Source of the DNA: RGDT01 sp964630925
GTDB taxonomy: Bacteria > Planctomycetota > Planctomycetia > Gemmatales > Gemmataceae
Length of the DNA stretch: 63,699 nt
Direction: 5' to 3'
Assembly: GCA_964630925.1 (NCBI GenBank)
Contig: CAZVZK010000050.1
Span: forward strand, 1 to 63,699
Positions 17,332 through 25,620 of this stretch are shown in pieces. Below the pieces are notes generated by a model. That model searched no databases. It was given only the letters and a program-made list of their open reading frames with translations, and had not been told where the DNA came from. The stretch's first letter is position 1; every line of letters begins with the position of its first letter. The position numbers and the translations under genes are program-made.

Positions 17332-18282
17332 TTACAGCGTGAGCTGGCCTTCCTGATCCAGACGCCGCAGGATCTGCACGATGACCTCCTGCGCCTCGTC
17401 CACCTGGGCGGGGGGCACTTCGGCCATCAGGTCCATCTGCTCCGCGAGGTTCTGCTGCGCCCTGCGCGAGACGTTGTTCAGGATCTTGTCCTTCACCTCC
17501 TGCGTCGCGCCCTTCAGAGCCAGGGCGATGGTCTTCACGTCCACCTCGCCGAGGATGCTCTGGAGCGTCCTCGGGCTGAGCCGCAGCACGTCCGAGAAGC
17601 GGTAGAGCTGCTTGCGGGTCTTCTCGGCCGTGGCCGGGTCGGTGCGGTCCAGCCGGCCCAGCACCTCCTTGCGGTCCTCGCCGCCTAGCGAGCGGATCAG
17701 CTCCGCGAGGCGGGTCACGAGGTCGTCGCCCTCCGGCCTCGCCGGCTTCTCCGCCGGCCGACGGCACCTCGAGAGGACGAGCCGGAGGATGCGTTCCACC
17801 AGCTCGTCGCTGATCGACACGGGGTGCGCCTGCCGCGCCAGCGCGTCGTGCCGCGCCTCGGGGGGCAGCAGCTTGAGGACCGCGCAGGCGTGCGTCGTCT
17901 CCAGGTAACCCAGGACCAGCGCGATGACCGTCGGGCGCTCGTCGCGCAACGCCCGCGCCAGCGCCTCCGGCGGGCAATCGCGGATCAGGGCCACGGCGTC
18001 CGGCCTGGCCTCGGCCTCCTCACCGGCGGCGGCGGCGGGGCGCGGCGCCGGCCTGCCGGGCGGCGGGGCGGCCTGGATCGACTGGGGCCTCTCCGCGATG
18101 CGCAGCATGTCGCAGAACTCGCGGGCGGCCTTCTTGGGGGCGTCGCCGCTCGTCGGCGCGTTGCCCTGCATCCGCGCCCGGATGCGCCCGGCGACCTCGG
18201 GGCTCAGGTGGGCGATGATGGGCTCGACGGCCCCGGGGGGCAGCGTGGCGAGCAACAGGGCCACTTTCTCCTCGCCTGTCAT
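17332..18282 (-). CDS. fliG: flagellar motor switch protein FliG
   Basis: 316 residues. FliG forms the rotor ring contacting the stator and FliF. N-terminal MTGEEKVALLLATLPPGAVEPIIAHLSPE fits the FliF-binding domain; the C-terminal torque domain is clear: LSPRTLQSILGEVDVK, TIALALKGATQEVKDKILNNVSRRA, LAEQMDLMAEVPPAQVDEAQEVIVQILRRL. The middle (residues 85-110) is Pro/Ala-rich. The charged residues of the torque helix are mostly kept. Gap of 27 bases to fliF upstream, so it is part of the same transcript. Confidence 0.9.
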   Translation of the reverse strand: MTGEEKVALLLATLPPGAVEPIIAHLSPEVAGRIRARMQGNAPTSGDAPKKAAREFCDMLRIAERPQSIQAAPPPGRPAPRPAAAAGEEAEARPDAVALIRDCPPEALARALRDERPTVIALVLGYLETTHACAVLKLLPPEARHDALARQAHPVSISDELVERILRLVLSRCRRPAEKPARPEGDDLVTRLAELIRSLGGEDRKEVLGRLDRTDPATAEKTRKQLYRFSDVLRLSPRTLQSILGEVDVKTIALALKGATQEVKDKILNNVSRRAQQNLAEQMDLMAEVPPAQVDEAQEVIVQILRRLDQEGQLTL

Positions 18283-18309
18283 GGCCCCTCGGGCCCCTCA
18301 GGGACACGG

Positions 18310-19788
18310 TCAGCCCGGCGCACCCAGCAACATCCCCAGGATGCGGGCGGCCCGCTCGGGGTCCGTCCGCGCGATGTTCTGGAAGTCTTCCACGTCCCGG
18401 CTCGGGGACGCCGCCGGGGCTGTCGGCGCCTCCGCCGGCGCGGCCCGGCCCGAGAGCCAACGCCATGCGAGTATAACCACCACCGCCGCCAGAAGCAAAC
18501 CCATCACGAGGCAGCCCGTGCGGATGATCGACAGCACGTCCTCCAGCTTCGCCCCCGGCGGCGTCTCCTCCGGCGCCGCCGCCCCGCCGCCGAGGCCCAC
18601 GTCCGTCACCTTGATCTCGTCGCGGCCCTCCTTGAACCCGATGGCCCGCTTCACGAGGTCCTGGGCGTCGGCCAGGCTGAGCTTCTTGCCCTCCTCGCCG
18701 CCCCCCAGGTCCACGAGCGCCGCCACCGTCAGCCGGTTGATCCCGCTCAGCTTGTTCTCCATCTCGCGCGAGGTCTTCGACAACGCGTAGTCCGTCTGCG
18801 TCGTCTCCGACTGCTTGCCCCCGCCGGCGCCGGAGGACGACGCCGAGGCCCGGCTCAGGTTGCTGCCGGTCCCGGCGACGCCCTTGGGCTGGGACGACCC
18901 GCCGGACTTCTCCGTGACCAGCTTCTCGGTCTGCACCACCTTGCCTTCGGGGTTGAACGTCGTGGTCGTCTCCTTGACATGCTGGAAGTTGACGTCGGCG
19001 GCCACGCGCACCGCCACGCGGTGGACGCCCAGGTGCTGGCGCAGGATGTCCTCGGCCTTCGAGGCCAGGTACGCCTCGAGCTGCCGCCGGTAGTCGAGCT
19101 GTCCGGAGGTGGCCCGCTCGTCCGCCGAGCGTGCCTCCGTGAGCAGCCGGCCCCGGGTGTCGACGACGGTGACGTTGTCCGGGGTCAGGCCCGACACGGC
19201 CCGCGACACCAGGGCCACGATGGCGTCCGCCGAGCTGCGGTTCAGCCGCCCCCCGGTCTTCAGCTTCAGCACCACGCTGGCGGTCGTCGGCTTCTGCTCG
19301 CGGAGGAAAGGCGACGGCTCGGGCAGCACGATGTGGACACGCGCCTGCGCCACCGGCTCGATCTGCGAGATGCTGCGTGCCAGCTCGGCCTGGAGCGCCC
19401 GGATGTAGTTCATGTTCGCGATGAACGGCGTCATCCCGAGCGGCGAATCGTCGAACAGCTCGAACCCCTTGCCCGCCGCGCCGGCCGACCCCGAGAGCTC
19501 GACGCGCGCCGCCACCAGACGCTCCGACGGCACGCTGAGCATCGCCCCGCCCGCGTCGAGGCGGTACGCGATCCCCCGCGCCTGGAGGCGGGCGGCCGCG
19601 GCGTTGACCTCCTCGGGGCTGGCGTTCGCCAGGACCGGCTCGTAGGTCGTCCGCATCAGCACGAACAGCAGCCAGCCGATCGCCGCGACGCACAGGGCGG
19701 CGGCCACGCCGACGACGGCCCGCCACGTGGGGGTCATCTGCCCCCAAAGCGCCTGCAACTGCGTACCGAGGCCCCGCAACAGGTCCAT
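18310..19788 (-). CDS. fliF: flagellar MS-ring protein FliF
   Basis: 492 residues, shorter than the 550-570 typical of model organisms. FliF builds the MS ring in the cytoplasmic membrane. Helices at about 23-45 and 428-450 frame the periplasmic part, which contains the ring-building motifs: YEPVLANASPEEVNAAAARL, LFDDSPLGMTPFIANMNYIRALQAELARSI, ARVHIVLPEPSPFLREQ (a hallmark of FliF/YscJ), and VTVVDTRGRLL. The C-terminal cytoplasmic tail (RDVEDFQNIARTDPERAARIL) is the FliG-binding region. A Ser/Gly-rich loop at 295-325 is expected. Confidence 0.92.
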   Translation of the reverse strand: MDLLRGLGTQLQALWGQMTPTWRAVVGVAAALCVAAIGWLLFVLMRTTYEPVLANASPEEVNAAAARLQARGIAYRLDAGGAMLSVPSERLVAARVELSGSAGAAGKGFELFDDSPLGMTPFIANMNYIRALQAELARSISQIEPVAQARVHIVLPEPSPFLREQKPTTASVVLKLKTGGRLNRSSADAIVALVSRAVSGLTPDNVTVVDTRGRLLTEARSADERATSGQLDYRRQLEAYLASKAEDILRQHLGVHRVAVRVAADVNFQHVKETTTTFNPEGKVVQTEKLVTEKSGGSSQPKGVAGTGSNLSRASASSSGAGGGKQSETTQTDYALSKTSREMENKLSGINRLTVAALVDLGGGEEGKKLSLADAQDLVKRAIGFKEGRDEIKVTDVGLGGGAAAPEETPPGAKLEDVLSIIRTGCLVMGLLLAAVVVILAWRWLSGRAAPAEAPTAPAASPSRDVEDFQNIARTDPERAARILGMLLGAPG

Positions 19789-19820
19789 CGCTCATCCATC
19801 CTTTCCACGGCGGCCGCGCG

Positions 19821-20123
19821 TCAGACCTGCATCCGCATCACTTCCTGGTAGGCGTCCAGCAGGCGGTTGCGGATCTCCAGCGCCAGCCGGAAACTCAGGT
19901 CCGCCTGCGCCGAGGCCAGGGCCACCGTGTGCAGGTCGGCGGCCTCCCCCGTCGCCAGGCCCTGGATCGCCTGGCTCGCCGCCGCGTCCGCCCGGCTCGC
20001 GTCGCCGAGGACGGTGTCGAGGACGCGGGTGAAGCCGTCGGCGGGGCGTGCGGCGCCCTCCGCCGTGGCCGTCGCCGGCACGGAGCCGAGCGCCCCCGCC
20101 GAGGAGAGGGGTGCGATGGACAT
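19821..20123 (-). CDS. fliE: flagellar hook-basal body protein FliE
   Basis: 100 residues from ATG 20121-20123 (MSIAPLSSAGALG). FliE is the MS-ring/rod junction protein. The conserved C-terminal half is present: LHTVALASAQADLSFRLALEIRNRLLDAYQEVMRMQV, whose two helices give the FliE fingerprint (residues 64-100). A ribosome site GGGAGGTGACC precedes this ATG; an earlier in-frame Met lies in the promoter region and is rejected. First gene of the fliE-F-G-H-I run; flgB and flgC, which often precede it, are not here. Confidence 0.85.
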   Translation of the reverse strand: MSIAPLSSAGALGSVPATATAEGAARPADGFTRVLDTVLGDASRADAAASQAIQGLATGEAADLHTVALASAQADLSFRLALEIRNRLLDAYQEVMRMQV

Positions 20124-20182
20124 GGTCACCTCCCGGCCCGCGTGGGCCCTGAGAACCGGAATCGCTGTTATCGGGAGGGGGA

Positions 20183-20210
20183 CAAATACACCGGCCGCCG
20201 GGAAAATCAA
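20183..20210 (-). promoter_or_regulatory. candidate sigma70-type promoter of fliE
   Basis: Minus strand: TTGATT (20205-20210), 16 bases, TATTTG (20183-20188), about 60 bases before the fliE ATG. The same 14 bases, TTGATTTTCCCGGC, occur ahead of the sugar aminotransferase gene (57355-57368), also with a -10-like hexamer at the expected distance. Not tested; a -35 overlapping the upstream terminator tail is plausible but unusual. Confidence 0.35.
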
Positions 20211-20243
20211 GACGGGCCCGGCGCGAGGCGCGCCGGGCCCGTC
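20201..20243 (-). terminator. intrinsic terminator between the lipoprotein gene and fliE
   Basis: Perfect 15-bp stem with arms 20211-20225 and 20229-20243 and a three-base loop, followed on the minus strand by CTTGATTTTCCC. It stands 18 bases after the stop of the lipoprotein gene and before fliE, so transcription of the upstream pair should end here and fliE needs its own promoter. Confidence 0.75.
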
Positions 20244-20261
20244 CGCGGGCGTGGTGGGCGG

Positions 20262-21062
20262 TCAGCGCGTCGGCGGGCCGTTGGCCGGGCCGCCGCAATT
20301 CGACGTGGCGGGCGGGCAGGGGACGCGGGTGCCCTTGCCGGACATGGCCGCCTCGCCGGTCAGTAGCAGCCCCTCCATGAGGGCCGGGTCGGCGACCAGC
20401 AGGCGGGCCGCCTCCCCGCAGACGAACTGACCGAACAGGTGCGGCGATTCGAGGACGAGGTCGGCCGCGTAGGCGTCATCGACGGCCCACCGCGCGTAGT
20501 CGCATAGCTTCTGCAGGTGAGACTTCTTCGGAACGAAGAAGAGGCGGGCGCGGCAGGCGACGTGGGGGTCATTCGCGTCCCACAGCCCGTCGGCCGAGCC
20601 GACAACACGGCCCAGGTCCGGGCTGATCGCCTGCAAGGTCAGTCCGATGCGGGGGCGGAAGTAGGGGGTGTAGTGGGACAGAGTCCCCGCGATGACCACG
20701 TTCGCCCCGGTGCAGCGGGCCAGGTTGATCACCTCGGCCTCGTCGAACCGCCCCGCCTCGCGCACCTGCCGCGCCAGCCGCGCCGCCAGCGGCGGCGGCA
20801 CCGAGACGACCTCGAACAGCCCCATCTGCTGGAAGGATGCGTGGAGGGAGCGCTGGAGCTGGTCGGAGGCCTCGGGGTGTGCGGTCTCGTTGACGAGGGG
20901 CAGGATGACGACACGGGTGACGGGGGCCCAGGCGAAGTCCTGGGCGTGGTAGTAGCTGAAATTGGGCGGGGGCGCCGAGTTGCCGGCGTGGTGGGCGCAC
21001 CCGGCGGCGAGCAGCATCACCGCCAGGGCCGGCCACCACATCCGAGACAGGGCCTGGATCAT
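20262..21062 (-). CDS. lipoprotein with CsgG/LpoB-like fold pattern
   Basis: 266 residues from ATG 21060-21062. Signal MWWPALAVMLLAAGC gives a lipid-anchored protein (Cys23). The mature part runs RVVILPLVNETAHPEASDQLQRSLHASFQQMGLFEVV, then LARCTGANVVIAGTLSHYTPYFRPRIGLTLQAI, the alternation of 'vavlPf.n.t....a...l...l...L...g.f.vv' and 'ga..vi.G.i' seen in CsgG, LpoB, FlgT-type and GNA1162-type lipoproteins. Function unknown; position beside flagellar genes allows an outer-membrane flagellar role, but a terminator separates it from fliE. It overlaps the upstream zinc-ribbon gene (ATGA). Confidence 0.7.
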   Translation of the reverse strand: MIQALSRMWWPALAVMLLAAGCAHHAGNSAPPPNFSYYHAQDFAWAPVTRVVILPLVNETAHPEASDQLQRSLHASFQQMGLFEVVSVPPPLAARLARQVREAGRFDEAEVINLARCTGANVVIAGTLSHYTPYFRPRIGLTLQAISPDLGRVVGSADGLWDANDPHVACRARLFFVPKKSHLQKLCDYARWAVDDAYAADLVLESPHLFGQFVCGEAARLLVADPALMEGLLLTGEAAMSGKGTRVPCPPATSNCGGPANGPPTR

Positions 21063-21256
21063 CGCACACCCGCTGATTCCGCTGGGGCGGCCGCCCTCCC
21101 GTTCGGCTGGTGGGGCGGGCCGGGATACTCGCAAAGGACGCGCACGCGCCGGCCACAGGGGCAGGCGATCTCGATCGCCCGCACGACCTCCCCCTCGCGG
21201 ATCAGCTCGATCCGCGGCTCCTCTTCGCAATGCCGGCCTGGGATGGGGACTGTCAC
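21059..21256 (-). CDS. small zinc-ribbon-like protein, GTG start
   Basis: 65 residues starting at GTG 21254-21256 (VTVPIPGRHCEEEPRIELIREG). It contains CPCGRRVRVLC, a CxC...C metal-binding knuckle preceded by IELIREGEVVRAIEIA, a beta hairpin; His9 or Cys10 could complete the site. Its TGA overlaps the ATG of the lipoprotein gene by ATGA, which is the strongest argument that it is a real, translated gene. The start is uncertain because no ATG lies nearby. Function unknown; small CxCG proteins of this kind are often found beside flagellar genes in this phylum, as I recall, without assigned role. Confidence 0.5.
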   Translation of the reverse strand: MTVPIPGRHCEEEPRIELIREGEVVRAIEIACPCGRRVRVLCEYPGPPHQPNGRAAAPAESAGVR

Positions 21257-21540
21257 CCGCGACGCGCTCTCGCGGACGTGGGGGGCCGGGACGACGCAAA
21301 CGGCCGTGGCAGGCGCTTCGGGGTTGTTCAAGTCTGGCTCCGCGGTAACAGGTTGCCCGGGAGCGGTACACCCCACGCGAGCGGGGGGCCGTCCACGGGC
21401 GCCGATCTTGCCGAGCCTCTTCTCTAATCGGGTTGTCGGGCCGGGGCAATCCAGCTTTTGCCCCCGGACGGTCCGGCGCCCGGTCCGGCGCCCGGTTCGC
21501 GGACGACGCTCGGCAGGCGCCGAGTGAGATCGAGCCCCGG
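21257..21540. other. intergenic, no gene recognised
   Basis: About 280 bases between the small zinc-ribbon gene and the HNH remnant. Open frames here are antisense or low-quality shadows. It includes a tandem CCGGCGCCCGGT pair around 21474-21496 and otherwise nothing I can support; it presumably holds the promoter of the zinc-ribbon/lipoprotein pair. Confidence 0.4.
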
Positions 21541-21836
21541 TTAATGCCGCTCGTCGTGGTGTTCGATCTGGTGGCGGTTGGAGCAGAGGACGTGGCACTT
21601 GGCGATCTCGCGGAGGATGGCGTCCTTCGAGCTGCCGCTCCGCACCATGTCGGTGATGTTGGCGTCCTTGTCCTGGCCGCCTGGTGGTGGAGCTGCAGCG
21701 CGCGGGAGTCGGCGAAGCCAGACCGAATGCAGTGGAGGCCGCGCTTGGAGTCATCGAGCCAGCGGCGGAGCGCGTCCCTCCGCTGATTCGTCTTCTCGCG
21801 TTTGCGAGTGACGCACCGGCGCCGCCGGTACGTCAT
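21541..21836 (-). pseudogene. decayed HNH endonuclease-like gene with frameshift
   Basis: The first half reads MTYRRRRCVTRKREKTNQRR ... LQLHHQ in one frame (21836 to about 21681). The second half continues in another frame as GGQDKDANITDMVRSG and EIAKCHVLCSNRHQIEHH to a TAA at 21541-21543. Together they rebuild a short HNH protein of the type 'C.rCGf.d..aLqlHH.dp...n...mv......I..EIakC.vlCaNCH.ieHh'. Besides the shift near 21675-21690, two zinc cysteines are changed: C-x-R-S instead of CxxC, and CSNRH instead of CxNCH. The gene is therefore dead or on the way. Confidence 0.65.
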
Positions 21837-21918
21837 CCCTCAAGTGGGCTTGCCCCGGCGGGGCGTTTCGGGTGCAATGCCGGCGGAGACGGACCTCCCC
21901 GCGCGCACGGATGGCCCC

Positions 21919-24900
21919 ATGACCACTCAGACCAGGCCCGGACCCTCCGTCCGACTCGAAGTCAGGCTCGGCAACAACCCGCCTTCCGCCTACGAGGTCG
22001 GCGACGGCGGCTTCCTCGTCGGCAGCGTGCCCGGATGCGACCTCCGCCTGCCGGGCACCGGGCTTGCCCCCGTCATCTGCCTCATCAGCAAGCACGCCGG
22101 CGGGGCCGGCCTGCGGAAGCTCGCCCCCGTGCAGCCCATCACCGTCAACGGAAGGGCCGTCACCTCCACCTACCTCGCCGACGGCGACCGCCTCGCCATC
22201 GGGGCGCTGGAGATCGCCGTGGCCGTCGCAGGCGGCGAGGCCCCCGACGCCCGCAACATGGAGGCACGGGAGCAGACGCTGCGGCAGGCCGGCGAGGCCC
22301 TGCGCAACGAGCAGGCGCGGTGGGCCAAGACGAAGCAGGAGCTGGACGCCGAGATCGCCCGCCAGCGCGTGCAGATCGAGGGCCTGTTGCGCCAGCGGCA
22401 GCAGGCCGACGGGCTCGCGGGGTCGGTCCGCGCCGACATCGAACGCCGCGAGCAGGCCATCGCCGCCGGGCAGGAGGAGCTGTCCTCCCGCCTCAAGGAT
22501 CTGGAGGCCAAGGCCGCCGAGCTGGCCCGGCAGGACGACGAATTGGCCCGCACGCGCCGCGAGCTGGGCAAGCTGCGCCAGCTGTACACCGAGCGCTTCC
22601 AGGGCCGGCGCGAGAAGATGATCGCCAAGCAGCAGGCGGTGCGGCACGCCGCCCGCAAGATCATCGAACGCAAGCAGGCCGTCGACGCCGAGGAGAAGGC
22701 GCTGCGCGAGGCGCAGGGGAAGTACTCACAGCTCCTGGCCGAGGTGGAGGCCCGCGCCGAGCAGCTCGACCGCGAACGCAGCCTCGTCGACGAGCAGTAC
22801 TCGATGCTCACCAGCCGCCAGCAGGAGCATCAGCGCGAGCTGTCACAGCGGTTGGCCGAGATCCACGAACGTGAGCGCCGCCTGGCCGAAGGCGCCGCCG
22901 CCCTGGAGAAGGGGCAGAAGCAGCACAAGGACGACCTCGTGCGCCTCGACCGCATCCAGGCGGCGATGGACACACGGCAGAAGCAGCTCGAGCAGCGCGC
23001 CCTGGAGATCGACAAACGCTTCGAGCAGCTCCAGCGCGACACCCGCGACCTGGAGGATCAGGCCCGCCAGATGGACGAGTGGCACGGACGCCTCTCGTCC
23101 GAGGCCGAGAAGCTCACCGCCCAGAAACGCGAGCAGGACGACGCCACGGCCCAGGCGCACCAGCGGGCCGCCGCCCTGGAGAGCCAGCAGACCATGCTGG
23201 CCACGCTGAGGACGCGGCTGGAGCGCATGCGCGAGGAGATGCGCCAGCAGGAGCAGGCGCTGGCCGATCAGCGGGCCATGCTCGCCGCCAGCGAGGACGA
23301 CCTGCGGGCGCGTCTGGAGGAGGCCGAGCGCCTGCGCTCCGAGGCCGCCAACGACAAGCAGCTCTGGCAGAGCGAGCGCGAGCGGTTCGACGCCCGCAAG
23401 GAGGCCCTGGAGCAGGCGGTGGCCCACCTCCGCAAGACCCAGGAGTCGTTCGCCGCCGAGCAGGCGGAGCTGGAGGCCCGCCAGGCGGAGCTGGACGCGG
23501 TGACGGCGGAGCAGTCGGCCCAGGCCGAGACGCTCCTCTCGCGCGGGCAGCAGATCGAGGACCTGCAGGCCCGGCTGACGGCGGAGCGCGAGGTGGTGCG
23601 TGGCCGCGAGGCGGCCCTGTCCCGCGCCGAGGCGACGCTGCAGACGCTGCAGGAGCAGGTGCGCAAGCGATTCGAGGAGCTGAACGCCCGGCAGCAGGGC
23701 ATCGAGAAGGGCGAGGCCGAGCTGCGCCTGCGCTCCGCCGAGCAGGACGAGGCCCGCCGCGCCGCCGAGGGGCGCAACGCCCAGGTGAAGGCCGAGCTGG
23801 ACGAGCTGCGTGTCGAATTGACCGGCCACGCGACGGCGCTGGAGAGGCGCAGCGCCGAATTGGCCGAGACGGAGCGCCGGCTGGGCGACATGCGGCGGCG
23901 CGTCGAGGAGGACACGCAATCGGCGGCGGGGCACAAGCAGGCCATCGCGGCGGAGCGGCTGTCCTGGGACGTGGAGCGGCAGGCGGCACGCGAGGCGGAG
24001 CGTCTGGCCCGCGAGGAGATCGCCGGCCTGCGAGAGAAGACCGCCGCCGTCGTCCGCCAGCTCCCCGAGCTGGAGATGCGGGCCAACGCCACCCTGGAGC
24101 GGCTGGGCCGGGCACGCGAGCAGCTACGCGAGCACCTCGCCGAGGTCCACGGCTACGCGCGGCAGAGCCGCGACGACCTGGAGGCGGGCCGGCGTCACCT
24201 CCAGGCCGAGGCCGAGCGCGTCAGCCAGCAGGAGCTGGAATTGCAGGTGGTGCGCGACGAGCACCGCCTGGCCGTGGCCGCTTTCCGCCAGCAGCTCGCC
24301 GAGTGGCAGGGCAAGGTGGGCGAGATGCGGCAGGCGCTGCAGTTGGGCAGCACGCAGCTCGACATGCGCCGCGCCGAGGTGGAGCAGCAGGCCAAGCAGG
24401 CGGCGGCGGTGACGGCGCGGCTGGCCGCCGAGTCGGCCGAATTGCAGCGCGAGCGGCAGCAGGTCGTCGAGAAGCGCGGGCAGATGGACCGCCACCTGAT
24501 CGACATGCGCGAGTGGTACCGCAAGAAGCTCCGCGACCTGGCGGGCGTGGACCTGCCGCCGGGCGAGGAGCCGGGCGAGGGCGACCTGGTCCCTCTGCCT
24601 TCAAGGGCGGGCCTGCCGACGCCGTCCGGCCCGCGCGACCCGTCGCGGGCGGTGCTGACGATGTCCGACGAGATCGCGCCGGCGGACCGGCAGCTCGGCG
24701 AATTGCTCCGCGGGCTGGGGCTGGTCGATGCCGACACGGTGAGCGTCCTCTGGGCCGACGCCCGCCGGCAGCGGCGCACGCTACGCCAGCTCATGCTGGC
24801 GAACGGCTACCTGACGCTTTACCAGATGGCGCTCATCGAGGCGGGGAACCTGGACGCGCTGGTCCTCGGCCCGGTGCGCGTGATCGACAAGCTGCCCTCG

Positions 24901-25608
24901 ACGGCCCGCGAGGCGGCGTACCGCGTGTTCGACCCGCGCAACAACGCGGAGGCCCTGCTGCGGCACCTGGCCGAGACGGAGATGTCCGACGCGGTGCGCC
25001 CCGGTGAGTTCCGCGAGCGCTTCCGCGCCGCGATGGCGGTGCGACACGACCACGTCGCGGCGGTGCTGGAGGTCTTCGAGCTGCAAGGGCGCCCGGCGGC
25101 GCTGTGCGAATGGGTGAGCGGCCTGCCGAGCGGCGACTGGCCCGGCCTGGCGGCGGCGCCCGGCGCCTGGTACCGTCTCCTGGGGATGGCGGTGTTGGGC
25201 CTCGGCGCGATCCACGAGCAGGGCCTGGTCCACGGGCACCTGTCGGCGTCGTCCTTCGTCCTGAGCCCGGACGGCAGGCTGAAGTTGACGGGCCTTGGCG
25301 AGCCGCCGTGGCTGTCGGCGGTGGAGGCCGACGAGTCGGTACGCGGCGACCTGCTGGCGCTCGGCCGTGTTATGTCCGGGTGGGCGGCGACGCCGGCCGG
25401 CGGGCGGGCGGCCAAGGCCAAGCCGCTGCCGGACGAGCTGCAGGCGATCCTGACGAGGCTGGAGGCGGGGGCCTACGACGGGCTGGGCGACCTGCTGGCC
25501 GACGTGCAGCGGGCGGGGAACAAGGTGCCCTCGAGCGCGGCGGCCTGGGAGCGTCTGGTGAAGCACGCCGCGGACGCGGCCCCGGCGGGGATGCGGCGGA
25601 CGGCCTGA
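21919..25608 (+). CDS. FHA-like / long coiled coil / pseudokinase protein
   Basis: 1229 residues from ATG 21919 (MTTQTRPGPSVRLEV). Residues 12-105 follow the FHA beta-sandwich (YEVGDGGFLVGSVPGCDLRL, ITVNGRAV, LADGDRLAIG) but lack the usual GR.....S..H phosphothreonine-binding residues. Residues about 110-890 are almost uninterrupted heptads rich in Glu, Gln, Arg and Ala, predicted coiled coil of over 100 nm if extended. The last 240 residues resemble a protein kinase: VLGLGAIHEQGLVHGHLSASSFVLSPDGRLKLTGLGEP in outline, but with HGH in place of HRD and TGLGEP in place of DFG. It is thus a pseudokinase. Overall it may be a scaffold. No signal peptide; cytoplasmic. Confidence 0.8.
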   Translation: MTTQTRPGPSVRLEVRLGNNPPSAYEVGDGGFLVGSVPGCDLRLPGTGLAPVICLISKHAGGAGLRKLAPVQPITVNGRAVTSTYLADGDRLAIGALEIAVAVAGGEAPDARNMEAREQTLRQAGEALRNEQARWAKTKQELDAEIARQRVQIEGLLRQRQQADGLAGSVRADIERREQAIAAGQEELSSRLKDLEAKAAELARQDDELARTRRELGKLRQLYTERFQGRREKMIAKQQAVRHAARKIIERKQAVDAEEKALREAQGKYSQLLAEVEARAEQLDRERSLVDEQYSMLTSRQQEHQRELSQRLAEIHERERRLAEGAAALEKGQKQHKDDLVRLDRIQAAMDTRQKQLEQRALEIDKRFEQLQRDTRDLEDQARQMDEWHGRLSSEAEKLTAQKREQDDATAQAHQRAAALESQQTMLATLRTRLERMREEMRQQEQALADQRAMLAASEDDLRARLEEAERLRSEAANDKQLWQSERERFDARKEALEQAVAHLRKTQESFAAEQAELEARQAELDAVTAEQSAQAETLLSRGQQIEDLQARLTAEREVVRGREAALSRAEATLQTLQEQVRKRFEELNARQQGIEKGEAELRLRSAEQDEARRAAEGRNAQVKAELDELRVELTGHATALERRSAELAETERRLGDMRRRVEEDTQSAAGHKQAIAAERLSWDVERQAAREAERLAREEIAGLREKTAAVVRQLPELEMRANATLERLGRAREQLREHLAEVHGYARQSRDDLEAGRRHLQAEAERVSQQELELQVVRDEHRLAVAAFRQQLAEWQGKVGEMRQALQLGSTQLDMRRAEVEQQAKQAAAVTARLAAESAELQRERQQVVEKRGQMDRHLIDMREWYRKKLRDLAGVDLPPGEEPGEGDLVPLPSRAGLPTPSGPRDPSRAVLTMSDEIAPADRQLGELLRGLGLVDADTVSVLWADARRQRRTLRQLMLANGYLTLYQMALIEAGNLDALVLGPVRVIDKLPSTAREAAYRVFDPRNNAEALLRHLAETEMSDAVRPGEFRERFRAAMAVRHDHVAAVLEVFELQGRPAALCEWVSGLPSGDWPGLAAAPGAWYRLLGMAVLGLGAIHEQGLVHGHLSASSFVLSPDGRLKLTGLGEPPWLSAVEADESVRGDLLALGRVMSGWAATPAGGRAAKAKPLPDELQAILTRLEAGAYDGLGDLLADVQRAGNKVPSSAAAWERLVKHAADAAPAGMRRTA

Positions 25609-25620
25609 GGCGGCCCGCCG

